From positions 1 to 11,546 of the forward strand of contig JAYREN010000098.1 in NCBI GenBank assembly GCA_041908845.1: 11,546 bases of DNA. Direction: 5' to 3'. Positions 1 through 6,943 of this stretch are shown here, piece by piece; within the stretch, counting starts at the first letter, position 1; each line of letters begins with the position of its first letter. The notes under the pieces were generated by a model. That model saw nothing but the letters and a program-made list of their open reading frames with translations, did no database searches and was not told the DNA's origin. The translations under genes were made by a program, and so were the position numbers. This stretch comes from JAYREN01 sp041908845 (lineage in GTDB: Bacteria > Acidobacteriota > Holophagae > Holophagales > Holophagaceae).

Positions 1-449
1 TGCATCTCGGGTCTATTTTCCAGGGCCATCGCCCAGGCCTTGGCCAACCCCATTAAGGGCAGGCGGACCCCCAAACCGAAGAAGCCATCCACCACCCAAC
101 CCCTGAACCCCTCGATCACCGAAGCCGGAGTCCCGGAAAATCGGTAGTCGCCGCCGAGCCCTTCCCACAGCGCGGCCTGGAGTGCCGCATCCCCTTGCCA
201 GGAGGGGGATGCCTCGAGGGTCCAGACCTCGACCTCTTCGCCCCGTAACCGGGCGAGCCGGGCCAGCGCCAGGGCATCGCCGCCATTGTTGCCGGGGCCC
301 GCCAGCACCCGGATCTTCTCCCCATGGGAAAGAAGGGCCAACGCCCCGAGAGCGGCGTGCTCTTGGAGGAGCAGCGAAGGAATGCCCCAGGCGGCGATGG
401 AATCCTGCTCAACGCGCCTCATCTCCGCTGCATCAAGAAGGGGGATCAT
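1..449 (-). CDS. nnrE: NAD(P)H-hydrate epimerase (YjeF N-terminal domain), C-terminus cut by window edge
   Basis: Metabolite-repair enzyme that interconverts the R and S epimers of damaged, hydrated NAD(P)H so that the partner dehydratase (NnrD) can restore the cofactor; a cytosolic enzyme. The visible 149 residues begin MIPLLDAAEMRRVEQ, the usual YjeF_N opening helix. At about residues 51-58 they carry the dinucleotide-binding loop AGPGNNGGDALA, and at about 117-127 WVVDGFFGLGV with the conserved Asp of the family's D-x-FG-G motif. The ATG at 449 is set by a GGAGG five bases upstream. No stop is reached at the left edge, so it cannot be seen whether this is a single-domain epimerase or the common epimerase-dehydratase fusion. 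It lies 42 bases after the sensor kinase stop on the same strand, so probably shares its transcript. The family is clear; only the domain extent is open. Confidence 0.93.
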   Translation of the reverse strand, partial: MIPLLDAAEMRRVEQDSIAAWGIPSLLLQEHAALGALALLSHGEKIRVLAGPGNNGGDALALARLARLRGEEVEVWTLEASPSWQGDAALQAALWEGLGGDYRFSGTPASVIEGFRGWVVDGFFGLGVRLPLMGLAKAWAMALENRPEM

Positions 450-454
450 GGGGG

Positions 455-459
455 CCTCC
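455..459 (-). promoter_or_regulatory. Shine-Dalgarno site of nnrE
   Basis: GGAGG on the minus strand, five bases before the ATG at 449 and inside the 42-base gap after the kinase stop. It fixes the nnrE start and shows that the gene is translated independently even if co-transcribed with the kinase. Confidence 0.8.
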
Positions 460-491
460 GGAGCATCGGGCTCACGCTGCGTAGTATGCCT

Positions 492-3400
492 TCAGGTTGG
501 GGGAATCCGTTCCCGCAGCACCCGGAGTACGCTAGGCATGCGGACGCGACAGCCTTCGAGGAGCTCCGCCAGTTCCGGGTTCTCGCCCTCCCGGGCCAAC
601 CGCTCGAGGCGGGCGGCATCGGTGGAGATCTTGAGCACCCCAAGGGTGGCCGCATTAGATTTCAGGTCATGGGCCAGATGGGCCAGAGTGCCCAGGTCGC
701 CCAGATTGAGGGCCTCCTGCATCTGCTCCAACCGCCCAAACACGTCACTGTCAAAGTCATCCACCAGTTCCGCGATGGCCCCAGGCCCGGAGACCGATTC
801 CAGATACGCCAGCCCCTCCCAGGCATGGGCATCCAACTGGATGGATTCCTCCTCCGGCAAGGCCTGAGGGGCGGCCTGGCCCAGCAGCCAGCGATTGATG
901 ACCGCGTTCAGCACTTCCCGGCGAAGGGGCTTGGAGAGATAGCCGTCCATACCCGCTGCGGCACAGCGCTCGCGTGCGCCCTCCACCGAATGGGCCGTGA
1001 GGGCCAGCACGATCTGGTGGGTTCCCGGGGCCTCCCGAGCCCGGATCCGCTGAGTGGCCTCGAAGCCATCGATGCCCGGCATCTCGCAATCCATCAGCAC
1101 AATCTCGAAGGGCTCCCCCTCCAGGATGCGAAGCGCCTCTTCGGCGCCGCTGGCAAGACGGCAGCCGAACCCCAGGGCATGGAGGTGCAGTTCTGCCACC
1201 TTGCGGTTGGTGGCATTGTCATCCACCACCAGCACGCGAGCCCGCTGCCCCGGCACCTCGCCCTCATCGGCCGCCGGATTCAGGCATTCCCGGAGGACTT
1301 GCCGCAACCGCGAGCGACGCACCGGCTTGGTCAGATAGGAAGCCAGGCCGCGAGCCCGGATGTGCTCCGCGCTGGCAATGGCGGACACGCCCACCAGGAG
1401 CGCCACGGGAATCCCGGCCTGCGCCACGAACTCGAGCATCCGATCCGGTGCCGAATCCTGGGGTGGGAGCCCTAGGATGATCGCATCGAGGCCGCCCTGG
1501 GCCTTCAGCCGCCCCAGCGTAGGACCCAGCTCTGCTTCATGCTCCACCACGTCCGGGCAGGCCTTCCACTCTCGCAACATTTCTAGAACGGCCTCCCGCG
1601 TCGAGGCATTGGGTTCGAAGAGCAGCACACGGAGGCCCTCCGGCAAAGGCTCCCAGGACCTGGTTTGATTCGGATCCGCCTTGAATGGCAGCTCGCAGCA
1701 GAAGCGGCTCCCCCGCCCCACCTCGCTCTCCACGGTTATGGCTCCGCCCATGTATTCCACGATGCGCTTGCAGATGGCGAGCCCGAGACCAGTCCCACCG
1801 TACCGGCGGGTCGTGGATCGTTCCGCCTGGGTGAAGGGGTTGAAGAGGCGCTCGAGAGAATCTGCCGCGATCCCGATCCCGGTATCTCGGACCTCCAGCC
1901 CAAGGCGGAGCGCTCCCTCCAAAGGTGGGGCAAGCAGGCGGAGCCACAGGCAGATCTCCCCCTCTAGGGTGAACTTCACCGCATTGCCCACGAGGTTCGT
2001 GGCCAATTGGCGGAACCGTGCGGGATCGCCGATCACCCGGAGCGGGAGGTTCGAATCGAAGCGTCCGACCAGTTCGAGCCCTTTGCGCTGGGCGACTTCT
2101 GCGAAAAGCCCCAGGCAGTCTTCCATCTCCGCCCCGGGATCGAAGGAGATCTCTTCCAGCTCCAGGCGCCCGGATTCCACCTTCGAAAAATCGAGGATCC
2201 CGTTGAGGATCGACAGCAGGTTTTCGCTGGAGCCATGGATGGTGTCGGTGAACTCCCGCTGGGTGGGGTTCAGCGGGGTGTCGAGCAGAGCGCTGGACAT
2301 GCCGATGATGCCGTTGAGCGGCGTACGGATCTCGTGGCTCATGGTGGCCAGGAAGAAGGATTTGGCCTGGTTCGCCTGGGTGGCCTCCTCCCGGGCGATT
2401 TCCAATTCGCCCATGGCCCCTGCCAGGGCCTTGGTCCGTTCCTGGACTCTTCCCTCCAGGGCGCGATTCCGGGCCCTGAGCAATCGCACCCGGGTCCAGG
2501 CGACGCCCGCCAGCAGGCCGGCGCCGGACAGGACGTACAGAATCCAGGCCCACCATCTCGCCCAGGGCGGAGTCAGCACCCGGAAGGAAACGGAAAGGGG
2601 CCCGCTGGCGTTGCCCACTGCATCCAGGGCCCAGGCCTTGAAGGTGTAATCTCCCGGAGGCAGCGAAGGGAATTCGCGTTTGCCCTCGCGCGTCCATGGC
2701 GTGGCCTCGGTCTCCAGGCCCTCTAGCTGGGAGCGGTAGAGGGTGTCCTCCTCTCGGTAGAAGCTCAGCAGCGCGAACTCGAAGACGGCCCGAGGCCGCT
2801 TCCAACCCACCTCGAAGGATTGAAGATCCTGCAGGGATTGGTTTCCGCCCTCGATGCGCTCGAAGTGGAAGGGCTTGGGCTGCCGATCGGCGGCCTCGTC
2901 CTCGGGATCAAACATTGCGGCCCCGGCCACGGTTCCGGTCCAGATCCGGCCGTTGCTGTCCTGAATGGCGGATTTCTGGGTGCAGCCATTGCTGGGCAAG
3001 CCGTCGCCCGTGGTGAAGGTGCGCAGCCGGAAGGGCGTGGGGTTCTCCAGGGTGGGCGTCCGTGGCGTGAGCTGACAGACACCACGATGGGTGAAGACGT
3101 ACGTGCGCCCACCGCGATCAGCGGCCATGGAATAGACCACCTGACTCGGAAGGTCTTCCACAGGCTCCCAGGGCGCCTCCCGACGATCCAGGCGCCGTCG
3201 GCACAGGCCGTTAAGGCTGCCCACCCATAGCCAGGGAACCCCTTCATCATCGTTCTGGATGTGAAGGGCCATCAGTCGGTCATCCAGTAGGCCCTCCTGG
3301 CTGGTGAACTGGGTCCATCGATTCCCCTCGCGGAGGTAGAGTCCCTTCCCTCGGGTGGCGACCCACACGCCCTCACCGCCTCCCGGCGCAGGGCCTGCCT

Positions 3401-4886
3401 TGATGGCCATCACCGTGCCCCAGGAGAGCTGGGCGGCCCCTTCGGGCCATTCCCATCGCCCCCCCCGCCACCGGACGATCCCCCGGCGGGTTCCGGCCCA
3501 AATTTCCTTCCGCCCCCCGGGACCCGGTACTTCCGCTAGTTCATAGACCCAGGAATCCGGCAGCCCATCCCTTGCCTGGAATCGTGTGGCCCTGCCCTCC
3601 TCCACCTTCAGGATGCCCTGCCGACTGCCCACCCAGAGAATCGGTTTGCCCCGGTCGGAGACTGTCTCCACCAGGGCCATGACATGGCGATCCGGAATTA
3701 GCGAGGTGGGCCCGAAGGATGACCACCGCCCCTGGTGGAAGCGCGCTAGCCCCCCGCCATGGGTTCCCACCCAGAACCCGGTGCCCAGGCGACTCTCCAT
3801 CAGCGCGAAGACGGAATCCTCCGGCAACCCCACCCGCCGATCGAAGGCCGTCCAGCCGCCCTTCGCATGGCGCACCAGCCCCCCGAAGGTGCCAGCCCAG
3901 ACGGTGCGATGCCCACCGGGCAGCGTCTCCACCCAGAGGCTGCGCACCAACTGATTGGGGAACCCCAGGGCACCGCCCAGATTCTGCCAGCGCTCACCTT
4001 CCCGGAAGAACAGACCTCCGTCCATGGCCAACCAGAGGGTGCGTCCACCCGTGGGAGAGGTGGACTCGAACATCTGGTTCACCGTGTTGGCGGGCAGGCC
4101 ATTCCGCTGGCCCACCCCCTCCATGCGATGACCATCCCAGCGCGCCAGGCCGCGCCCCGTGCCAACCCAGAGGACCGTGTTTCCCTCAGATTCCCGGGTT
4201 TCCAGGAGACTCCAGACCTCGCTCGAAGGCAGGCCGTCCCGAGCGGTGAACCACCGCCATCCTCCGCTTGGCTGGACTTCTGCCAGCCCTTGCTCTGTGC
4301 CGATCCACAGCACCGGAGGTTTGCCCGGCCCCGAGACTTCCCGCAGCGAAAGAACCGGGCCTGTCTTGCGGCCGCCCGGATCGAGCACGGGAGTCCAGAC
4401 TTGCCCATCCCACTGGAATACTCCCAGGTCGGTCCCGGCGAGGATGGCCCCATTCCGTCGTTCCGCCAGGCAGCGGACTTGGCCCGAGGACACGCCCTCG
4501 GCGACCTCATGGTGCTCCCAGGCCCCGTTCCTCAGCACAAACAGGCCCCCCAGCACCTGCCCGAACCAGATGCTCCCATCCGAGGCGGCAAGGAGAGAGC
4601 GCACCCAGCGACTGTTGGCCCTCCCCGGCAAGGATACGGGCGTCCAGGTACGACCGTTGTAGCGCGCCGCCCCATCCTGAGTGCCCGTCCACAGGTAGCC
4701 CCGGGCATCCATAGCCAAACACTCCACGGAGTTCTGAGGGAGCCCATCCTGGTCCGTGAACACCCGCAGGGCGGGCCGCCCCGTGGCCGCAACATCCGTC
4801 TGGGACGCCAGGAAGGGCCCGCAAAGCAGGCAATTCACCAGGACGAATCCGGTGAAATGCCTCAAGAAGAATGTTCGGAATGCCAC
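492..4886 (-). CDS. Hybrid sensor histidine kinase: 14 propeller repeats, Y_Y_Y, HisKA, HATPase, two receivers, HPt
   Basis: A 1464-residue one-protein phosphorelay of the two-component-propeller (HTCS-like) type, probably anchored in the inner membrane with a periplasmic sensor. A signal peptide or N-terminal anchor occupies about residues 1-28. About fourteen Reg_prop units (W-x-GT-x-x-GL-x-R pattern) fill 42-662, as expected for two seven-bladed propellers, followed by a Y_Y_Y beta domain at about 695-770. A membrane helix lies at about 777-798 and a short coiled coil at 803-845. The H-box HEIRTP has the phosphoacceptor His851. The N-box is NLVGNAVKFT (Asn968), with G boxes DTGIGI (1001) and GGTGLGLA (1030). 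A first receiver (1084-1205) lacks the acidic pair and the phospho-Asp. The second (1216-1335) is intact: Asp1222/1223, Asp1266, Thr1297, Lys1319. A C-terminal HPt domain has His1406 in AHDLKS. There is no DNA-binding domain, so the phosphate probably goes to a separate regulator not seen here. The start is GTG with a modest GAGG seven bases upstream; it is the first usable start after the in-frame HIT stop. The ligand is unknown. Confidence 0.96.
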   Translation of the reverse strand: MAFRTFFLRHFTGFVLVNCLLCGPFLASQTDVAATGRPALRVFTDQDGLPQNSVECLAMDARGYLWTGTQDGAARYNGRTWTPVSLPGRANSRWVRSLLAASDGSIWFGQVLGGLFVLRNGAWEHHEVAEGVSSGQVRCLAERRNGAILAGTDLGVFQWDGQVWTPVLDPGGRKTGPVLSLREVSGPGKPPVLWIGTEQGLAEVQPSGGWRWFTARDGLPSSEVWSLLETRESEGNTVLWVGTGRGLARWDGHRMEGVGQRNGLPANTVNQMFESTSPTGGRTLWLAMDGGLFFREGERWQNLGGALGFPNQLVRSLWVETLPGGHRTVWAGTFGGLVRHAKGGWTAFDRRVGLPEDSVFALMESRLGTGFWVGTHGGGLARFHQGRWSSFGPTSLIPDRHVMALVETVSDRGKPILWVGSRQGILKVEEGRATRFQARDGLPDSWVYELAEVPGPGGRKEIWAGTRRGIVRWRGGRWEWPEGAAQLSWGTVMAIKAGPAPGGGEGVWVATRGKGLYLREGNRWTQFTSQEGLLDDRLMALHIQNDDEGVPWLWVGSLNGLCRRRLDRREAPWEPVEDLPSQVVYSMAADRGGRTYVFTHRGVCQLTPRTPTLENPTPFRLRTFTTGDGLPSNGCTQKSAIQDSNGRIWTGTVAGAAMFDPEDEAADRQPKPFHFERIEGGNQSLQDLQSFEVGWKRPRAVFEFALLSFYREEDTLYRSQLEGLETEATPWTREGKREFPSLPPGDYTFKAWALDAVGNASGPLSVSFRVLTPPWARWWAWILYVLSGAGLLAGVAWTRVRLLRARNRALEGRVQERTKALAGAMGELEIAREEATQANQAKSFFLATMSHEIRTPLNGIIGMSSALLDTPLNPTQREFTDTIHGSSENLLSILNGILDFSKVESGRLELEEISFDPGAEMEDCLGLFAEVAQRKGLELVGRFDSNLPLRVIGDPARFRQLATNLVGNAVKFTLEGEICLWLRLLAPPLEGALRLGLEVRDTGIGIAADSLERLFNPFTQAERSTTRRYGGTGLGLAICKRIVEYMGGAITVESEVGRGSRFCCELPFKADPNQTRSWEPLPEGLRVLLFEPNASTREAVLEMLREWKACPDVVEHEAELGPTLGRLKAQGGLDAIILGLPPQDSAPDRMLEFVAQAGIPVALLVGVSAIASAEHIRARGLASYLTKPVRRSRLRQVLRECLNPAADEGEVPGQRARVLVVDDNATNRKVAELHLHALGFGCRLASGAEEALRILEGEPFEIVLMDCEMPGIDGFEATQRIRAREAPGTHQIVLALTAHSVEGARERCAAAGMDGYLSKPLRREVLNAVINRWLLGQAAPQALPEEESIQLDAHAWEGLAYLESVSGPGAIAELVDDFDSDVFGRLEQMQEALNLGDLGTLAHLAHDLKSNAATLGVLKISTDAARLERLAREGENPELAELLEGCRVRMPSVLRVLRERIPPT
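3459..3466 (-). repeat. G8 homopolymer inside the kinase propeller
   Basis: Eight consecutive G on the coding strand (C on the given strand), in the codons for Arg-Gly-Gly at about residues 474-476 of the kinase. Insertion or loss of one base by slippage would truncate the protein within the tenth or eleventh propeller repeat. Confidence 0.9.
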
Positions 4887-4964
4887 GAAAAGGCCTCGCC
4901 TTCTCTTTCGGGAGCTTCGTCTGTTTTCACCAGTCTGGAAGGTATTTCTCTTAAGGAAAGGGCT

Positions 4965-5315
4965 TCAGGCCATCCTGCCGCCCATGGGAGCGCCTCCCAG
5001 CAGGTGGAAGTGGAGGTGGAAAACCGTCTGCCCGGCGTCGGCCCCGCAGTTCGCCACCAAACGATAGCCCGAGGCAGCCACCCCCAGATCCCCGGCCAGT
5101 TTCTGGGCCACCAGCGCGATGTGACCCACCAGCTCCTTGTGCTCGAGCCCCAGGCCATCCAGGCCCGAAACATGGACCCTGGGCACGATCAGTACATGCA
5201 CCGGCACCTGGGGGGCGATGTCCTTGAAGGCCACCACGTGCTCATCCTCGTACAGGATGCTGGCAGGGATCTGCCGGGTCAGGATCTTGCAGAAAAGACA
5301 GTTCGGGTCAGACAT
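4965..5315 (-). CDS. HIT-family (histidine triad, HINT-like) nucleotide hydrolase
   Basis: A 116-residue protein, the usual length for bacterial HINT/PKCI-like enzymes. These hydrolyse nucleoside phosphoramidates and acyl- or aminoacyl-adenylates in the cytosol. The N-terminus has CLFCKI with Cys6 and Cys9, which in HINT relatives help bind zinc. PVHVLIVPRVHV lies at about 38-49. The triad HLHFHLLGG puts His100, His102 and His104 at the nucleotide alpha-phosphate site. The ATG start is supported by GGAGG five bases upstream. The gene is first in a leftward group, with the sensor kinase 78 bases downstream and nnrE after that, and is divergent from trmL across a 195-base spacer. The family assignment is firm; the physiological substrate is not known for most bacterial members. 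Confidence 0.96.
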   Translation of the reverse strand: MSDPNCLFCKILTRQIPASILYEDEHVVAFKDIAPQVPVHVLIVPRVHVSGLDGLGLEHKELVGHIALVAQKLAGDLGVAASGYRLVANCGADAGQTVFHLHFHLLGGAPMGGRMA

Positions 5316-5510
5316 CGGAACCTCCAGATGGCGCTCTCAATGTTGCCTCTTTTCGGGCAAAGAGAAGTCGGGATTCGAGCCGCGGATCCGGTTGAGCAAC
5401 CGCAGGAACCCCTCGGCACGGCACGTTGGCGAAGCCAGCTGTGAAACAACTTGACCCCGGGCCGCGCAAACCAGTTGAAACCCCACATCCTCCCCGGAAA
5501 CACTGGATCC
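5316..5510. other. Divergent intergenic spacer between the HIT gene and trmL
   Basis: This 195-base spacer must hold the promoters for trmL (rightward) and for the HIT-kinase-nnrE group (leftward). No convincing -35/-10 pair is visible on either strand. Two small inverted repeats are present: ctcttt/aaagag (5347-5352 and 5359-5364, six-base loop) and cggtt/aaccg (5389-5393 and 5398-5402, four-base loop). They lie in what would be the HIT leader and could be a leader structure or operator half-sites. No tRNA or other RNA gene could be folded from it by eye. Confidence 0.5.
5321..5325 (-). promoter_or_regulatory. Shine-Dalgarno site of the HIT gene
   Basis: GGAGG on the minus strand, five bases before the ATG at 5315. 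It confirms the HIT start. Confidence 0.8.
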
Positions 5511-5969
5511 ATGGCCTTTCACATCATCCTGCACCAGCCCGAGATCCCACAAAACACGGGCAGCATCGGCCGCCTGTGCGTCTGCACCGATTCCAAGCTG
5601 CACCTGATCCATCCCCTGGGTTTCGACACCTCCGACTACTACCTGCGCCGCGCCGGGCTCGACTACTGGGAGAAGCTGGCGCCCACCCACTACGAGAACT
5701 GGGCCGACTTCCTGGCGCGCAACCCCGCGAAGCGCCTCTGGTTCACCAGCACCAAGGGCGAGCGCATCCATACCCAGATCCCCTTCGAAGAAGGCGATGG
5801 CATAGTGCTGGGCCAGGAGACCAAGGGCCTGCCCGAGGATCTCATTCAGACTCATCGCAATCAGCTGTTGAAGATCCCTATGCCGGGCGATTTCCATCGC
5901 AGCCTGAACCAGGCCCAGGCGGCGGCGGTGGTGCTGTACGAGGCCCTGCGACAGACGAAGGGTTGGTAG
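5511..5969 (+). CDS. trmL: tRNA (cytidine(34)/uridine(34)-2'-O)-methyltransferase, TrmL-type SPOUT enzyme
   Basis: A 152-residue SPOUT methyltransferase (the E. coli enzyme is of similar length). TrmL uses S-adenosylmethionine to methylate the ribose 2'-OH of the wobble base in tRNA-Leu isoacceptors; SPOUT enzymes act as dimers with a trefoil-knot cofactor site. The N-terminus HIILHQPEIPQNTGSIGRLC matches the TrmL opening (x-PEIPxNTGNIxRLC), with the family's LRRAGLDYWEK at 45-54. Knot motifs are GIVLGQETKGLPEDL at 97-111 and IPMPGDFHRSLNQAQAAAVV with the RSLN turn at 130-133. An in-frame TTG at 5451 would add 20 residues with no family similarity, so ATG 5511 is chosen although its ribosome site is weak. 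This is the only plus-strand gene in the window. It stops four bases from the convergent lipid kinase. Confidence 0.95.
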   Translation: MAFHIILHQPEIPQNTGSIGRLCVCTDSKLHLIHPLGFDTSDYYLRRAGLDYWEKLAPTHYENWADFLARNPAKRLWFTSTKGERIHTQIPFEEGDGIVLGQETKGLPEDLIQTHRNQLLKIPMPGDFHRSLNQAQAAAVVLYEALRQTKGW

Positions 5970-5973
5970 CACC

Positions 5974-5996
5974 TCACCAGGGGCAAGTGCTGGTGA
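5974..5996. repeat. Inverted repeat at the trmL/lipid-kinase junction
   Basis: Perfect seven-base inverted repeat TCACCAG (5974-5980) and CTGGTGA (5990-5996) with a nine-base loop. It begins at the lipid-kinase stop codon and lies five bases past the trmL stop. It might act as a shared hairpin between convergent genes, but no T-tract follows on either strand, so a role as an intrinsic terminator is doubtful. Confidence 0.35.
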
Positions 5997-6918
5997 CCTG
6001 CATTCTGAAGACGCCCCGCTCCACGGTGAGTTCGGCGCGGTCCCGCTCGGGCGCGGGTTCACCATCCATGTGCCAGGGCATGGGCTGATCCAGGTGCAGA
6101 GTGGCACTCAGGAGGCGGCCCTCCTGGCGCAGGCGGGTGCGGCCCCCTTCCCGAAAGAGGTGGGGCGCCTCGGTCATCACATCCAAGGGGCCGGGGCGAC
6201 TGAGCTGCGCCCATTGCAGGATGCCGTCCGTGGGATCAGCGTGGGGCGCGATCCAGAGGCCGCTGCCGTACTGGGGCAGGTTGGCGAAACACAGGCTCCA
6301 GATCCGCTCCGGCAGCGGAGGTTCGGCCCCCTGCCAGGCTGCGCGCAGTTTCTCCAGGGCCTTGGTAGGTGCCACGGGTTCCGGCTGAATCGCCTCCCAG
6401 CGAACATCGCGCATGGGATGGTGGCGCCAGAGTCCAAGACAAAGTTTGGCGTAATTCAGGAAGCCTCGGCCCTGCAGCCCTTCGAAGGCGTGGGCCACGG
6501 CGGCCTCGAAGCCCGTGCCGCAGACATTGAAGAAGGGCACCCCATCGAGCCGGGGCAGATCCATGCGGAGTTCGCGCCCGATCAGCAGGTTCGCCACGGC
6601 ACCCGCGGGCTCCAGCGGCGTGCGCAGGCCCCGCGCCAGCCCGTTGCCACTGCCGCCGGGAATGGCGGCCAGAGCCACGGGACAGTCCGCCGCCACCAGC
6701 GCCCGCCCCGCATGATGGATCGTACCGTCGCCTCCCCAGACCAACAGCGGCCCGCCCGCCGCCGCGGCCTGGGCGATGAGCGGCGCGTAATCCCAGGGCG
6801 GCCCGAAGGGCACGGGCTCAATGCGCTGGCGCAGTTCCTCGGGCAGCCGCGCCATCAGTGCATCGGGATTCTTGCCCGAGGGGCCTGACCTGGGATTGAA
6901 GACGAGCGGGAGTTTCAT
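5974..6918 (-). CDS. Diacylglycerol kinase / LCB5 / YegS-family lipid kinase
   Basis: A 314-residue protein of the DAGK catalytic fold, which phosphorylates diacylglycerol, sphingoid bases or related lipids with ATP at the cytosolic face of the membrane. The N-terminus VFNPRSG (residues 6-12) is the usual entry motif of the family. The nucleotide-binding GGDGT is at 62-66 (WGGDGTIHHAGRAL). The AIPGGSGNGLARGL segment at 85-98 matches the PLGTGNxLAR loop. FNVCGTGFEAAVA (130-142), ADPTDG (227-232) and DGE (285-287) are the usual C-terminal-domain marks, so all key motifs look intact. Which lipid is used cannot be read from the sequence. It starts 25 bases after the Ere-like gene stop, with no Shine-Dalgarno site; TACACT ends six bases before the ATG. 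It converges on trmL. Confidence 0.92.
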   Translation of the reverse strand: MKLPLVFNPRSGPSGKNPDALMARLPEELRQRIEPVPFGPPWDYAPLIAQAAAAGGPLLVWGGDGTIHHAGRALVAADCPVALAAIPGGSGNGLARGLRTPLEPAGAVANLLIGRELRMDLPRLDGVPFFNVCGTGFEAAVAHAFEGLQGRGFLNYAKLCLGLWRHHPMRDVRWEAIQPEPVAPTKALEKLRAAWQGAEPPLPERIWSLCFANLPQYGSGLWIAPHADPTDGILQWAQLSRPGPLDVMTEAPHLFREGGRTRLRQEGRLLSATLHLDQPMPWHMDGEPAPERDRAELTVERGVFRMQVTSTCPW

Positions 6919-6930
6919 TCAAACAGTGTA
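6919..6930 (-). promoter_or_regulatory. Possible -10 element for a leaderless lipid-kinase transcript
   Basis: The minus strand reads TACACT-GTTTGA-ATG. TACACT (6925-6930) fits the TANNNT form of a -10 box and would start RNA at about the first base of the start codon. No purine-rich ribosome site lies upstream and no -35 box is visible. The same layout recurs at the RluA-type gene. Confidence 0.35.
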
Positions 6931-6943
6931 AACGGGGGACGGC

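Noticed and set aside
324..1475. A 383-codon plus-strand open frame opposite the receiver and HPt part of the kinase and the start of nnrE
   Set aside because: No recognisable domain; it mirrors conserved receiver and HPt codons on the minus strand.
5361..5402. tRNA-like TTCGA sequence in the spacer between the HIT gene and trmL
   Set aside because: On neither strand could a five-pair T-stem, an anticodon arm and an acceptor stem be formed around it.
3759..5444. A 561-codon plus-strand open frame opposite the kinase and HIT genes
   Set aside because: Its product is low-complexity (Pro, Gly, Arg, His) with no family motif, while the opposite strand encodes two clear protein families through the same bases. 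Long antisense frames are normal in GC-rich coding DNA.
5451..5480. TTGACC as a -35 box for trmL
   Set aside because: At 16-18 bases spacing the only hexamers are GTTGAA-like, a poor match to a -10 box.
5337..6107. A 256-codon minus-strand open frame antisense to trmL
   Set aside because: trmL is unmistakable on the plus strand; this frame is its mirror and would also overlap the end of the lipid kinase.
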